A DNA stretch of 64,000 nt, taken from Chlamydoabsidia padenii. Its lineage: Eukaryota; Mucoromycota; Mucoromycetes; Mucorales; Cunninghamellaceae. Each line of letters starts with the position of its first letter. Position 1 is the stretch's first letter. The translations under genes and the position numbers were made by a program. Below the pieces are notes generated by a model that worked only from the letters and a program-made list of their open reading frames with translations, did no database searches and had not been told where the DNA came from. Location of the stretch: NCBI GenBank assembly GCA_025330725.1, contig JAIWND010000001.1, positions 744,001 to 808,000 on the forward strand, read 5' to 3'. This document shows positions 12,445-23,329 of this stretch, piece by piece.

Positions 12445-13026
12445 TTACATATTGAACGTAGTAGATGAAGGGTATTGGATCGACTCTGAAACAGAAATGT
12501 AATCTTGGTGAAAAGTAGAAGATGGTGATGTGGAAGAAGAGGAATCAGGGGTTATCATAGGATGAATCAAACCATTGGACATAATCATTGGCGGTCTTTT
12601 ATCGAGATGATATTGTTTATTATGCGTCCATAGCAGATTGCGGAGTTGAATAACTTCCTCACGCATAATACTACTTTGCATCTGGAGTTGTTCGTTATCA
12701 TTAGTCAAGTATTCCACTTTGGCCTGCAAATCATTAAGCCATTGTTTTTTTCTCTGTCTACATTTCAATGCAGCTGATTCATTCATGTTAGTTCCTATGT
12801 AGTCAGTTTCGGTGATGTACGTCTTACCTTGACGATTACGCTCGAGAAAGCTTCTTCTTTTTTCATCGTCATCAATATGCTTTGAACTTTGTGATTTTCT
12901 TTTCTTTGTTGTCTTTTTCTTTTCTATCTGCCGACCTGTGGATGTTTTTGGATTGAGTGTGTTCGTAGGACGATGACGATGGGCCACAGATGAATTGTCA
13001 CTGGAAGTAACGTCTGTCCAAAGCAT
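12445..13026 (-). CDS. Atf1/CREB-type bZIP transcription factor
   Basis: Two exons on the minus strand (13026-12828, 12773-12445) give 175 residues. Joined, the basic region reads KRRSFLERNRQ^AALKCRQRKKQW, almost the textbook Atf1/ATF2/CREB sequence, followed by leucine-zipper heptads (LQAKVEYLTNDNEQLQMQ, REEVIQLRNLL). The N-terminus is short and Lys-rich, and no long activation domain is visible, so this is a small family member. The 54-bp intron lies inside the DNA-contact helix, keeps frame and lacks a stop, so retention would give a 193-residue protein with a disrupted basic region. Relatives act in stress responses and sexual development. It converges with the ABHD11 gene, 130 bp away. 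Confidence 0.9.
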   Translation of the reverse strand: MLWTDVTSSDNSSVAHRHRPTNTLNPKTSTGRQIEKKKTTKKRKSQSSKHIDDDEKRRSFLERNRQGKTYITETDYIGTNMNESAALKCRQRKKQWLNDLQAKVEYLTNDNEQLQMQSSIMREEVIQLRNLLWTHNKQYHLDKRPPMIMSNGLIHPMITPDSSSSTSPSSTFHQDYISVSESIQYPSSTTFNM

Positions 13027-13377
13027 GATGATGATAGTGGAAAAAGGTGGAATAATTAAAAGGCAACAAAGACAAAGAGACCGAGTTATATTTCATGGGA
13101 TAATGACGATCGGTAACATTTTCGGTTATGCATGAAAGGAACATTTATAAAAATGGAATAGTTCTGGCAAAACCCTCTGTATTTAAAACCATGCGACCGA
13201 ATCCGTTCGGCTTTTTGTTTGTTTGTTTGTTTGTTAACTGACTTGTTTGCCTTTTCAAAAAAATTACAATCTTGAACTTTTGCATCAACGTTTACTTGTT
13301 GTGAGTATCACTTCTGTTAAAAGAAGAAGAATTGTGTGCCAATTCAAGATTGCGTTGATGCATGAATCCGATGAATT

Positions 13378-13388
13378 TTCAAATCCCG
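13378..13388 (-). promoter_or_regulatory. CGGGATTTGAA motif, exact copy 3
   Basis: Reverse orientation in the bZIP/DUF4112 divergent spacer, about 350 bp upstream of the bZIP start. Confidence 0.7.
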
Positions 13389-13716
13389 ACCCACTAACTC
13401 CTGAAAAACTACAGAGATGGGAAAAACACTCACTCCTTACTTGATCGCTATAAAGACAAGTTTTAATAGAGCCTCTTATATAGAAAACGAAGATGAGTTC
13501 AATCTGTCTTTATTGGCACTGATAGGTCCTAATATGGAATGGTGTCAGGGAACGCTGATGATGTAAGTGGGATCACAAGCATAAAAAAAATGAAAACATA
13601 AAGAAGTAGATACATAATTAGTCTAGTTCGTAAATTTTTAGAATCGTTTAACTTTTCAGTCTTCATTCATGCGGTGTATGTGGGCCAAGAACAATGAGTC
13701 TCCGTCCGTCAAGGGG

Positions 13717-13727
13717 CGGGATTTGAA
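13717..13727 (+). promoter_or_regulatory. CGGGATTTGAA motif, exact copy 4
   Basis: About 107 bp upstream of the DUF4112 gene, extended to GGGGCGGGATTTGAAATAAA. Confidence 0.75.
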
Positions 13728-13833
13728 ATAAAAAAGCTATCTATTTTTGAATTTCAGCTTCTTTCCTTTCTCTCTCTCTCTCTCTCTTTCACTTTCTTTT
13801 TACCTTTTATTTTTACAAACGATCGATACCACC

Positions 13834-14705
13834 ATGACATCCCTTGCTACCAAGTTTATGGAAAAGAAAGCCAAAAAGTATGCAACAGGAAGAGCGGCCG
13901 ACCTAATCAATCCTACACAACAATACATTAACGATCCGGAAATACGAGCAGCTCAAGAAGAAGCGGCCAAGACTCATAAACGACAGTGGTGGAAACGACA
14001 AGAACAACCTGACATAATCCTGTCCGATCGTGATCGTCAAGTACTTAGAGCAGTTAAACGACGAGCGACGTATCTCGACAAAGGTTGCTCATGTTGCTGT
14101 TTCACTTTTGGATTCGACTTTGTCATAGGTAACATAAACATAAAAATAACCTCCCCCCCCCCGATTGAAACGTTGTCTATGTGTATGAACTGATCGTGTT
14201 TCTGTTAATAGGTTTGATTCCAGTAATAGGTGATGCAATTGGACTCATTCTTGGCTTGGAACTCATTAAGGTGGCATCCAAGGCTGACTTGCCCAAACAT
14301 TTACAAGCACAAATGCTAGTCAATGTCATCTTTGACTTTGTGGTAAGAAAGTAAAAAACAAAAAGTGATGGGTGTGATAGACAACTGTATTGATGTATAA
14401 TATAGTTAGGATTGACACCAGTGATTGGCGATTTCTTGGACGCTGTGGTTAAATGTAATTGGCGTAATGCGATGATCTTGGAGGACTACTTGATGCTACG
14501 ACGAAGGGATGAAATCAGAGCTGAAAAGGGTTTGGTGACAACACATCATGACGGACTTTTATCACCTGAACCTACTACGACTGGCATAAGTAACCCTCAT
14601 CACGTGGATCCCCCTGGACCTTCCTCCTCCTCGCTACCACCTGTACAGCAATCTCAACAACAACAACAAAACAAAAAGTATGGATCTCTTTTACCTCGCT
14701 TCTAA
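13834..14705 (+). CDS. DUF4112 family membrane protein
   Basis: Three exons (13834-14128, 14212-14342, 14406-14705) encode 241 residues. The central part has the two-fold hydrophobic pattern of DUF4112 proteins: a Cys-rich lead-in (GCSCCCFTFGFDFVI), GLIPVIGDAIGLILGLELIKVA, and a second LGLTPVIGDFLDAVVKCNWRNA, with LEDYLMLRRRDE after it. The repeated G-L-x-P-V-I-G-D is diagnostic. The N-terminus is charged and the last 60 residues are Pro/Ser/Gln-rich. The family is widespread in fungi and bacteria and has no established function; by hydropathy it should sit in a membrane with at least two re-entrant or spanning helices. A strong CGGGATTTGAA copy lies about 107 bp upstream of the ATG. Confidence 0.88.
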
Positions 14706-15264
14706 TCTAGTATAGTTATGTATATGTATATGTATAGCACTCTTTTTTTAATCACTTAATAAATAAACTTTATATATATACCAACTACCATATTATTATA
14801 TGCCTTACATGTGTTTATGGGGAGAAAAGGAAGAAGACCATCTGCCATCTTCTTGTGTTACGTACATCATCCGTTTGAACCCCATTCATTTAGTTCCGTC
14901 GATAGTATCATCGAGCACCCACATGACCCTTGACAGTTCAGACACGCCAATGATCTACATGTATCCACATTCCGTATTTAGAAGGCATACCCCTTGACAC
15001 TCTTGACCGTGTTTCAAAAACGATTCGTTTGAGATGATTGACCCTAAATATATTCAATTCCCGAGATACGGTGATTTCATTACGACATCATAATCAAAGA
15101 AGTGTTTTATTTTATAGCAGGCAAATAAAAGAGATAGATAATAGTGATAATAAAAAAGTAATAATAATGCTGATAAAAAGAAGTATTGATACAAATAGAG
15201 TGATCTTAATGACGTGACAACAACTATACTACGTGAAGAATGCAAGAGGGTGGGGAGAGTTTAA
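14706..15264. other. Convergent spacer
   Basis: About 560 bp between the converging DUF4112 gene and the SYAxVA-repeat gene. AATAAATAAA occurs near 14758. Apart from a loose TTCAATTCCCGAG (about 15052-15064) I see nothing notable. Confidence 0.5.
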
Positions 15265-17079
15265 TTATACTTGATCGTCGACATTTTTAATGGCCAAGAG
15301 AGAAGAAGAAGTGACCAAGTGAGCAGAGGAATCTTGAAGGGCCATATATGTAACTGTCCATTGCATTCGATGGGAGGCCCTACAAAGAGTCAAAAAAAAA
15401 AAAAAGTTAGTCGATCTGAAACAAACATCCCACCTTTTTATATTATTCTTACCAGAGCCCGATTTGCCACCAACGTAACCTTTCCACCTTTTTGAGAGCA
15501 TTAAATCCATCTTGTAATCCTAAACCAGTCGCATCACCTTCCGAGTGTCCATCTTCGGCAATGACTTGGTCCAATTGTTGTCTTGATTGCAATAAGATGG
15601 GCAAACGAGAGAAGGTAACTTGAAGTTGTTGAGTGTAGATTGGCAGTGTTACAATGTCGGTCAGTGATCGATAGATAAAGGGGAATCGATATGGTGATGT
15701 GAAGGGTGAGTACCGAATGTGAAGAAGAGCTGCAGTGGCCAAGGCTGTTAGATAAGAGTAACCATTGATATGAAGAGCTAAAAAAAAAAAAAAAAAGAAG
15801 TGTGAATGATGATTTAATGGATGATATATGTATATACTTACTGGCAATAGTATTGAATACAGTGAATTTATCCTTGTATTGAGGTTCGCCAAGCCTGGTG
15901 TCTTGTATGTCCCTGTTTCTTTCTTCTTTTGGTATTCCAATATCGACATTCGTTTGTTGTTCTGATAAGGTGATCATTTCTGGTGTTATTTCTATAGTAA
16001 ATAGAAGGATTAGTAAACCTGGTTTTGCATCTTCATATTTTACTTACCTTCGGTCTGTCCAGAGTTTTCCATTTGCTTCATGATTCTCTTTTCCCGACGA
16101 GCGCTTTCAGCCATCAAATCATTTTCATCGAATACAGGTTGAGAGTCTACTCGTGCTTGAGCTGGAGGTGGTGCTTGATCAAGATCATGACTGGCCACTT
16201 GTACATAAGATTGACCCATGAATCCTATTGATAAATAAAATAAAAAGTCAATAAACGCTCCCCCCCTATCCATGTATCCTTTTTATACAAGTTTATTCTT
16301 ACCTGATTCTCCAATGTTATCAGTGAGATCGTTTGCTTTTTCTTGAGTAGAGGATGTCAATGAAGGGAAGATTTCTTTATCATGAATGGAAGGTGGTCCA
16401 GTGGGCTCTTGTTCTTGTTCTTGTTCTTGTTCAAGAGGTGCTTCTTCTTGTACAGGTGGTTCCGGTTCAGGTGGTGGTGACTTGGCTGCCATTTTAGCAA
16501 AGCTGGCGTTTGGAGGAGGAGGAGGAATCTTGGGTGCTATTTAGTCAAATCAACAAAACATTGTGTGAGTTACAGGTAGCCGTTCCGTTCTCTTGTTTTT
16601 TGTTACTATTACTTACCTGAAGGTTGTTCCAGCATTTCCGATAACGTAGGCAAATCAGATAAATCATTTTCAGGTGGAGTTTCCCTTTCAACAGATTCTT
16701 CAAGAGTAGGGAAGCCAGCATGAGAAGATACGTCAGCATACGATCTTGTAGGATTGGGTGGAATGAATTCTATATACATTAAAGAGGATGAGTGAACAAG
16801 TCAATAGTTTCAATCGTTGTTTAGTTTATTTATCTTACCAGGAGCACTTTCATTCAAGAGTTTTCCTTTGACTTGTTCTGCAGGTGTAGGGAAGGTTTCC
16901 AACAACTTTTCTTCATGACCAGCCGTTTCAGCATAAGAAGGTTTCACAGGACTTGGGGATGGTTCTTGTTCAGGTATGGCTTTGTGTGGTGGTTCCTTGG
17001 CTACTTCGGCCCATGAAGATTCCAAAGAGGTGTCTGGTTTAGAAGAGGTTTGTAAAGGGGGAAAGTCACTGGGATCCAT
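15265..17079 (-). CDS. Unrecognised protein with SYAxVA and FPxL repeats
   Basis: Seven exons on the minus strand (about 17079-16839, 16769-16617, 16536-16303, 16225-16048, 15991-15842, 15777-15453, 15379-15265) encode about 464 residues. The N-terminal 280 residues are acidic, Pro/Glu-rich and built of short repeats: SWAEVAKEP, SYAETAGHE, SYADVSSHA and SYVQVASHD alternate with DFPPL, TFPTP, GFPTL and IFPSL. The first five introns are all phase 1, so repeat exons could be added or lost without breaking frame. The C-terminal 180 residues look folded, with a hydrophobic stretch YSYLTALATAALLHI and a Trp/aromatic segment (VERLRWWQIGLWASHRMQW). I do not recognise the family. The C-terminal part could attach to a membrane or lipid surface, but that is only a guess from composition. 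An exact CGGGATTTGAA copy lies about 85 bp upstream. Confidence 0.78.
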
Positions 17080-17163
17080 TATGGTTTTGATAATTGTTTT
17101 GTAAAAGGAAAAGAAAGACAGAGAAAAAGTATGGGTCTGGGAGGGCGCGATTTTTAGTCGATG

Positions 17164-17174
17164 CGGGATTTGAA
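17164..17174 (+). promoter_or_regulatory. CGGGATTTGAA motif, exact copy 5
   Basis: About 85 bp upstream of the minus-strand SYAxVA-repeat gene, in the orientation opposite to transcription. Confidence 0.75.
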
Positions 17175-17796
17175 AAAATTTAATGCCGGCAAAAAATTTC
17201 GTCATCTAAAGGAAAAAAAGAACACTCGATTTTCTTTGGGTGAAATGGGCAGGGGATCTGAACTTTCTCGATTTGGAAAATGGTCTAAACATGACAAAGG
17301 GATGAAAAAGGCATTGTATTAAGGAGTTGCAGATAGATCAAAAGTCTAGTATATAGTGAGTGAAAAGAAGGAATCAAATCTTCCAGCGCAGAGGAAGGTA
17401 TAGTACAGTATGATCCATACCGGGGTTTAAATTAGAAGGAAGAAGAAGTATCATTCTAGAGAAGTATGCATCTATTCAGTGTTCTAATATGGAAACATTT
17501 GTTCGAAACAAAAATTCCACTCCACATTTGCAATCATTGGGTTTTAAAGTACATGCTTCTATGCGCCATTTGTCAAATAGGTAGGAGGATATACCTAGAG
17601 GTGCCATTGGCAACTCGAGAATACAGAAGTGTACCCTCATTTCCATCCTAATAGTAGCGACATATTCCGAGTAAAGACTAAAGAGTAGTATCTATCCCCA
17701 CCCTGACATCATTTGATCTTCGGTTCAGCCCTTTATTGAAACGCCGCCCTTGCAGCTTTTTTTTTCTGGTGTGCGAACATTCATTCAAAAAGTAAT

Positions 17797-17807
17797 TTCA
17801 AATCCCG
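17797..17807 (-). promoter_or_regulatory. CGGGATTTGAA motif, exact copy 6
   Basis: Reverse orientation, about 310 bp upstream of the GNAT-like gene. Confidence 0.7.
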
Positions 17808-18115
17808 TCTTTGCTCGTACTTCAAATTTGCACTTTCGCATCTTTCCCTTTCTCTTCTCTTTCTTTTGTTTGTCTTCATCATTATTGAAATCATAAAATT
17901 TTTATATTATTGGTTTTATCTCGAAACAATATCGACCATTCACCGGAACAACAATAGCGATAACAACAACGACGTTCGAAAATTCTTTGATTCTGGATTC
18001 TTCCAGAGAGAACGCCTATAATCATCAGCCAAAGACCATTAGCTCCTCACTCTAGTCTCCAGCACTCAACGGCCGGTGTCAAGTCACCCTGTAAGGATTC
18101 TTCTCTCACCCTTCA

Positions 18116-18990
18116 ATGGAATCTCCTCCTTCACCAGAAAAATCAAGGTCCCAGCCTCGTTATACTTTATCGACCAATAGTCAACATTTAAAAACTATGG
18201 CGACCACCACTACCACTACTGCCACAGCATCAGCACCCATATCTCCTCGGACAAGATCACATGTACACGAATATCAAGACACATCATTACAAGGCTGTAA
18301 ACCTACCCCATCATCAAGTAGTAGCAGCAGTAGTAGCGCCAAGAAACGACCTTTACCAAAAGAACCACCGTTGACCGACACACCAGATACTCTGTCCAAA
18401 GAAGCTCCATCCATATCCTCATCATCGTCCACTACAACCAACATACCTCGATCTTCAATACGACCTACTTTTGACAAAGACAATGTGGTCCATGATGCAA
18501 AAAACTATATGTTTAAGCTATCCTTGGACTCCAAAGGAAATATAGGTAAAAATTACTCTCTCCTTCCTTCCCCCAAAGAAGGGGGTATGTGGAAAGTAAC
18601 TTGTCACTACTAACTCCCTTCTTCTTTATAGCTGCTTTATGTTACCTTCCGACCAGATTTGCAACATTAATTGAATTCTATCATACGGTAAGCAAAGAAT
18701 AAAATATGGTGGGTTATGTTGAATGTGGGAAATATCTCACTAGGCTCTTCTTTTAGGAAGTACCATTAGCTTATCGACACTTTGGCATTGGCGATTTATT
18801 GTTACAGCGGGCGTTTGAATGGGTTGAACAGTCAAATCTTCTAGTGATACCCTCTTGCTCTTTTGTTTTACGATATCTGAAAACACACTACCCTGATATG
18901 AAGACGGGGACTTGGAACTATATAGTGAATGACGAACAAACTGGATTAGAAAAACTAGCGCACAGGAATAGTTACTTAGATGTAGATTAG
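18116..18990 (+). CDS. GNAT-like (NATD1/YjdJ-type) acetyltransferase domain protein
   Basis: Three exons (18116-18545, 18632-18687, 18757-18990) give 239 residues. Residues 1 to about 120 are Ser/Thr/Pro-rich and look disordered. The rest matches the small GNAT-like fold of NATD1/YjdJ proteins: a beta strand (YMFKLSLDSKGNIAALCYLP), then FYHTEVPLAYRHFGIGDLLLQRAFEWVEQSNLLVIPSCSFVLRYLK (shown as family order: HTEVP, G-x-G loop, VIPSCSFV, HY PD). The H-T-x-V-P and P-x-C-S-F-V blocks are the family signature. Members are predicted acetyl-CoA binders, and substrates are mostly unknown. The long N-terminal extension is unusual, since bacterial relatives are about 95 residues. It may regulate or target the domain, which is inference. 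Confidence 0.82.
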
Positions 18991-19569
18991 GGTTTGATTC
19001 TATTGAATAGCAATGGTGTATTTAAATTAATAAAGCTTCTTTTTTTTATCTGTCTCTTTTGTCTATATTGTCTTATCTTTTCTACTTATATATTACTTTA
19101 ATGTCTTTATTACCCTATTGTGGTTGCGATTGGGTGGCATAGACCTCCTTCTATCATTTGATCCGAATCTCATTGCAAGTTCACGCTTTGTCACACAAAC
19201 TTGCTTGCTTGGTTTGAAAAAACCTGTTTTAAACCCCGATTTCTTTTTTCTTTTTTCTTCACACCTGTTTTGTCTTTGTCTTTGTATCACATCTCTTTCC
19301 TTCTCTTCCTTTTTACTTTTTCTCATCGCTTTTGTTGATTCTTTTTTTCTTCTTCTTGTTTACCCTATTATCAAAATACCACACTTTTCCTTTACACTAC
19401 CAAAGTAAAGATAGACAGATCTGACACACCGCCAATAGCCACCGCCATCAGCCCTTCTTTAACACCACTTGAAAGTACGACAAGTGCAAAAACGCAACCT
19501 TTACCGACTTCATCATAACACGATAATTGGAGAAAAGATCAGGTATTTGCCACAGAACTACCACTCAAC
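18991..19569. other. Spacer upstream of KIN1
   Basis: About 580 bp, T/C-rich. It has an AATAAA-like site near 19029 and a reverse-oriented motif relative TTTTAAACCCCG (about 19227-19238). No gene seen. Confidence 0.5.
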
Positions 19570-22500
19570 ATGCCTTCTTCAACACCATCAACACCAGCAC
19601 CTCCACCACACAAGGAAGATAATAATACTATGAAACGTAGCCACTCGACACATCAACCTAGACGATCTGATTCTCTTCACCGCAATGCCAGTAATGTCAG
19701 CACCCACAAGAACAACAATACTAATCATGCCTCAGGGGACACCAGTCGAATGCCACAAGACTTACAACGACGAACCTCTGAATCAAGGAAACAAGCCATA
19801 CGGATTCAAAACTATGTCATCTATCGAAAAACCATTGGTCAAGGCAGTATGGGTAAAGTCAAATTGGCCGAATGTTTGACAGATCGGGATCAACAAAAGG
19901 TATGATTTATAAAACAAAGGGGTTGTGGGGACAAGTATCTGTTGACTGATCTTCTCCTTTTATTTTTTTTAGTATGCAGTCAAGATCATGCCCAAGGTTG
20001 ATTTGGCCTCTATTCCAATAACGAATGAAAAACCCAAGGATCCCAAGGATACACCAAAAGAACGTGAACAACGAACGGTACGTGAATTGGCTATTATGTA
20101 TTTGCTACGACATCCAAATATTTGTAAACTGGTTGATTGGGTCAGTGAAGGTGACTACTACTATATGTTCCTGGAATATGTTGATGGTGGACAACTCTTG
20201 GATTATATCATTCGACATGGTAAACTACGGGAAAAGCAAGCTAGGAAGTTTGCTAGACAAATCGCCAGTGCTTTGGGTAAGTCTGTTTGTCTTTTATTTT
20301 AACACAACATAACATTTAACATACACTAACTTTTTTTGGTGAACCTTCTTTTATTATGATATTTTAGATTATTGCCATCGAAATTCCATTGTTCATCGAG
20401 GTAATGGGACACGAGAATAGTAAATCTTATTTTGGTCGGAAATGGATATATCCACTGAAGTCCATTTCCTTTTGTGTGTTGTCATTATATTGTAAACGAA
20501 CCTTTTTACTATTTTTATAGATCTCAAAATCGAAAATATTTTAATCACCAGGGATGAAAACATCAAGATCATTGACTTTGGCTTATCCAACATCTACTCA
20601 CCATCGAAACTACTCTCTACCTTTTGTGGCTCTCTCTACTTTGCTGCCCCTGAATTGCTCAAGGCCCGCCATTATACTGGTCCTGAAGTGGACGTGTGGA
20701 GTTTTGGTGTGGTCCTTTATGTCTTGGTGTGTGGCCGAGTCCCTTTTGATGATACAAGTCTGCCAGCTCTTCATGCCAAAATCAAGTCTGGAATTGTTGA
20801 TGAATATCCTGATCATCTTAGCAAAGGTAAAACCATACTATATTTGAACCTGTTTAAAATTTAATTGGTATCTCTCTCTCTCTCTATAGAATGTGTTGAT
20901 TTGTTATCCAAGATTCTAGTGGTGGATCCTCGTAAAAGATTGACTTTGTCAGCAGTTGAAAATCACCCTTGGATGAAAAAAGGATACGAAGAACCAATCT
21001 ATAGCAACATTCCTCAACGACAGGTATTGGAAAAGGTGGATATGGATATCGTCAAGGGTATGCATGGATTTAATCTTGGTGATGATCAATTGATTCGATC
21101 AAAGCTGGAACGACTCATCAAAACACCAGAGTACAAAGAAGCCGTCATCAAGATCGAACAAAATCAACATTTGGAATGGCAACGACAAAATCAGACTCCA
21201 GTACCACGATGGCGGCGTAGTTTGACTCCTATTGGCAAAAAGTTGAATCAAGCTGACGATGATCCCTTATCTTTACCAGCCATGTACGACCCTTTACTCT
21301 CGATTTACTACTTGGTCAAGGAACGGAAGGAATACGATACTCGGCGCCAATTGGATATGGTGCAAGACAAACCTCTTTATCACTCTGCAGGCGGACTCAG
21401 TAGATCAACAAGTACAGTCGCACCACGATCGAAGGCTGTCAACACCATTGCCGGCAATGCAAGCACAACTTTGGTTCGACGAAAAACAGATGGATCCCGC
21501 AGCTCACCACGTATACAACTTCCAGGAAATAACAAACAATCACCATCTATTACAGTTATCGATGCAGATCTCACGGCAGCAACTTCTCCACTCCGACGCA
21601 AGACTTCATTGGGGGGTCGTCTCGGTCGTAATAGTAGTGTACGATTGATCACTAGGTCCGTCACTGAACGCACCAACAGTATCCGCGAAAAAAGTAAAAG
21701 TGCTGTCAAAATCCTCGGCTCCATGTTACCTAATCGACCTCTCATGTTTACTGATGTGAGGCCCAAACCATCCAATGCACCTGTAACAAACAACTCGGAC
21801 ATTGAGTCTGCTTTACCTTCCGACTTGCCAGCACCGACTTCATCTTCTCGATCTACACCACCAAAGAAGTCTTATCAGCAATGGCTTCACTCTGATCCTC
21901 ATGCTGACACAACTACCAACAACAGCAACATCGAAGACAAGACTTTACTACCTCTGTCTTCCTCATCATCTTCTACTACAACATCATCACCAAAACATTA
22001 TCAGCACACTCGTCGATCTTGGCGTCAGTTATCTCTTATTCGACAAGGAAACATCAAGCCTGATCAGCCAACATCAACAACGTTGGCCGGATCAGCTTCA
22101 GTCAACGAACTTGCCATCGCGTCTTCGTTATCCTCGTCCTCCTCACCTTTACCAGCCAATAGATTCTCTGAAAGTGACAAAGGTTTGTTTAACCTCCTCT
22201 CCTACAAACACACAAAAAACAACAACAAAAACAAAAAAACAGTATCTGACATGATCTTTTTTATTTATAGACGATAGATCTGATCCATCCAGCAAGAATG
22301 CTCAAAATAGTGACACTCCTATCACCAAATTCCACTTTAGCAGGGGTACACTATTCCGTAACGATTCTGCTCAACAACTCATGGCGGATTTGCGGCAGGT
22401 CCTAGTCGGCATGAATATTGTGATTCAGAACCAAGCGATTCCCTTCAACTATGTGTGTCGTTGCGATTACCCTGAATGGACCAAATTCCTGAAACATCAA

Positions 22501-22749
22501 CATGTGGACTCTTTGAAAAACGATAGCCGGATCGATGGTCGGTGGGATGAATCCTTGGACGATCGACAACAACCTTTGATCTTTCAAGTAATGGTTTACC
22601 AAGCCAGGTGGGCACATGGAAGGTATGGAATCAAGGTCAAGGAATCCGACATGGGCTTCCCTTCACGTATCTACAAGACGGTTCAACACACCCTTGAAGC
22701 GGATTTGGAATCCTTTATTCGGTCTCGAAAAACAACCCTAGCATCATAG
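19570..22749 (+). CDS. KIN1: KIN1/PAR-1-type Ser/Thr protein kinase with KA1 domain
   Basis: Six exons (19570-19899, 19973-20276, 20368-20400, 20521-20826, 20890-22182, 22271-22749) encode 914 residues. The kinase domain (about 81-357) has [15 protein letters not shown] (ATP-binding Lys), a KIN1-typical charged insert before [35 protein letters not shown] and [11 protein letters not shown] 33-nt exon carries [12 protein letters not shown] long Ser/Thr-rich linker follows, then a C-terminal KA1 domain (about the last 95 residues, e.g. [16 protein letters not shown]), which binds acidic phospholipids at the plasma membrane. Fungal Kin1/Kin2 control polarity, septation, exocytosis and ER-stress mRNA targeting. 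The domain order KD-linker-KA1 without UBA fits KIN1 rather than SNF1. Confidence is high for family and model. Confidence 0.94.
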
Positions 22750-23329
22750 ATTCCCCCTCCCCTACACCTATACTAACTTATTTATCATTTATCTTACAAA
22801 CATTATAACTTTACACCATTTATATTACATCTATTAATTACTTTATCATATGCTCAATAAAGATTAGCGCATTGACTGATTGATTGATCTCTCATGGTTT
22901 TATAATGAATGAAGGATCATGCGGTTTTTTAAAATGCATGAATTGCGGGATTTGAATGTTTCAAAAAGGGATCATACAATCTGGGTGGATGTATTGAAAC
23001 CGACGGCCCGCTGAGCGAGATACAACACACCCAATTTGCGGTGTTTCAAAAAAAAAACTTCTTCCGTAGTATCAGCCCCGTCCCATGGAATGAGATAAAA
23101 GGTAAAATGATCATGTACTCCATCGAGGTATGTTCAAATACAAAACATGTTGATACATACATAAAAAAGGTAGACATGATCCATGAAAAACCAAAGCCCC
23201 CTTGAAAAAAGTCGAGACTTCCCAGAGAAGTATTTTTTTGAAGACCGCACGGACCAAAAAGAATATGGTATGGGTAAAATAAACTTTATTACAATGTACT
23301 AATTAAATAAACTATTACCATTACTATCA
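22750..23329. other. Convergent spacer KIN1/F-box gene
   Basis: About 580 bp between two converging 3' ends. AATAAAG (about 22857) serves KIN1. An exact GCGGGATTTGAA (22945-22956) lies here although no promoter is expected. Confidence 0.6.
22946..22956 (+). promoter_or_regulatory. CGGGATTTGAA motif, exact copy 7
   Basis: Between the converging KIN1 and F-box genes, about 200 bp past the KIN1 stop. Confidence 0.7.

Larger units (their letters stand above)
13027..13833. other. Divergent spacer bZIP/DUF4112 gene
   Basis: About 800 bp between two divergent starts. It contains TTCAAATCCCG (13378-13388), CGGGATTTGAA (13717-13727, inside GGGGCGGGATTTGAAATAAA, about 107 bp before the DUF4112 ATG), a GTTT repeat (about 13215-13234) and a CT repeat before the ATG. 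Confidence 0.6.
17080..18115. other. Divergent spacer with two exact motif copies
   Basis: About 1 kb between divergent genes. Exact copies of the motif sit near both ends (17164-17174 and TTCAAATCCCG at 17797-17807), and CGGGGTTTAAAT lies at about 17422-17433. No credible gene. Confidence 0.6.

Noticed and set aside
13247..13444. A 65-codon open frame on + between the bZIP and DUF4112 genes
   Set aside because: It lacks an ATG at its start, runs through an exact copy of the intergenic motif (13378-13388) and resembles no family.
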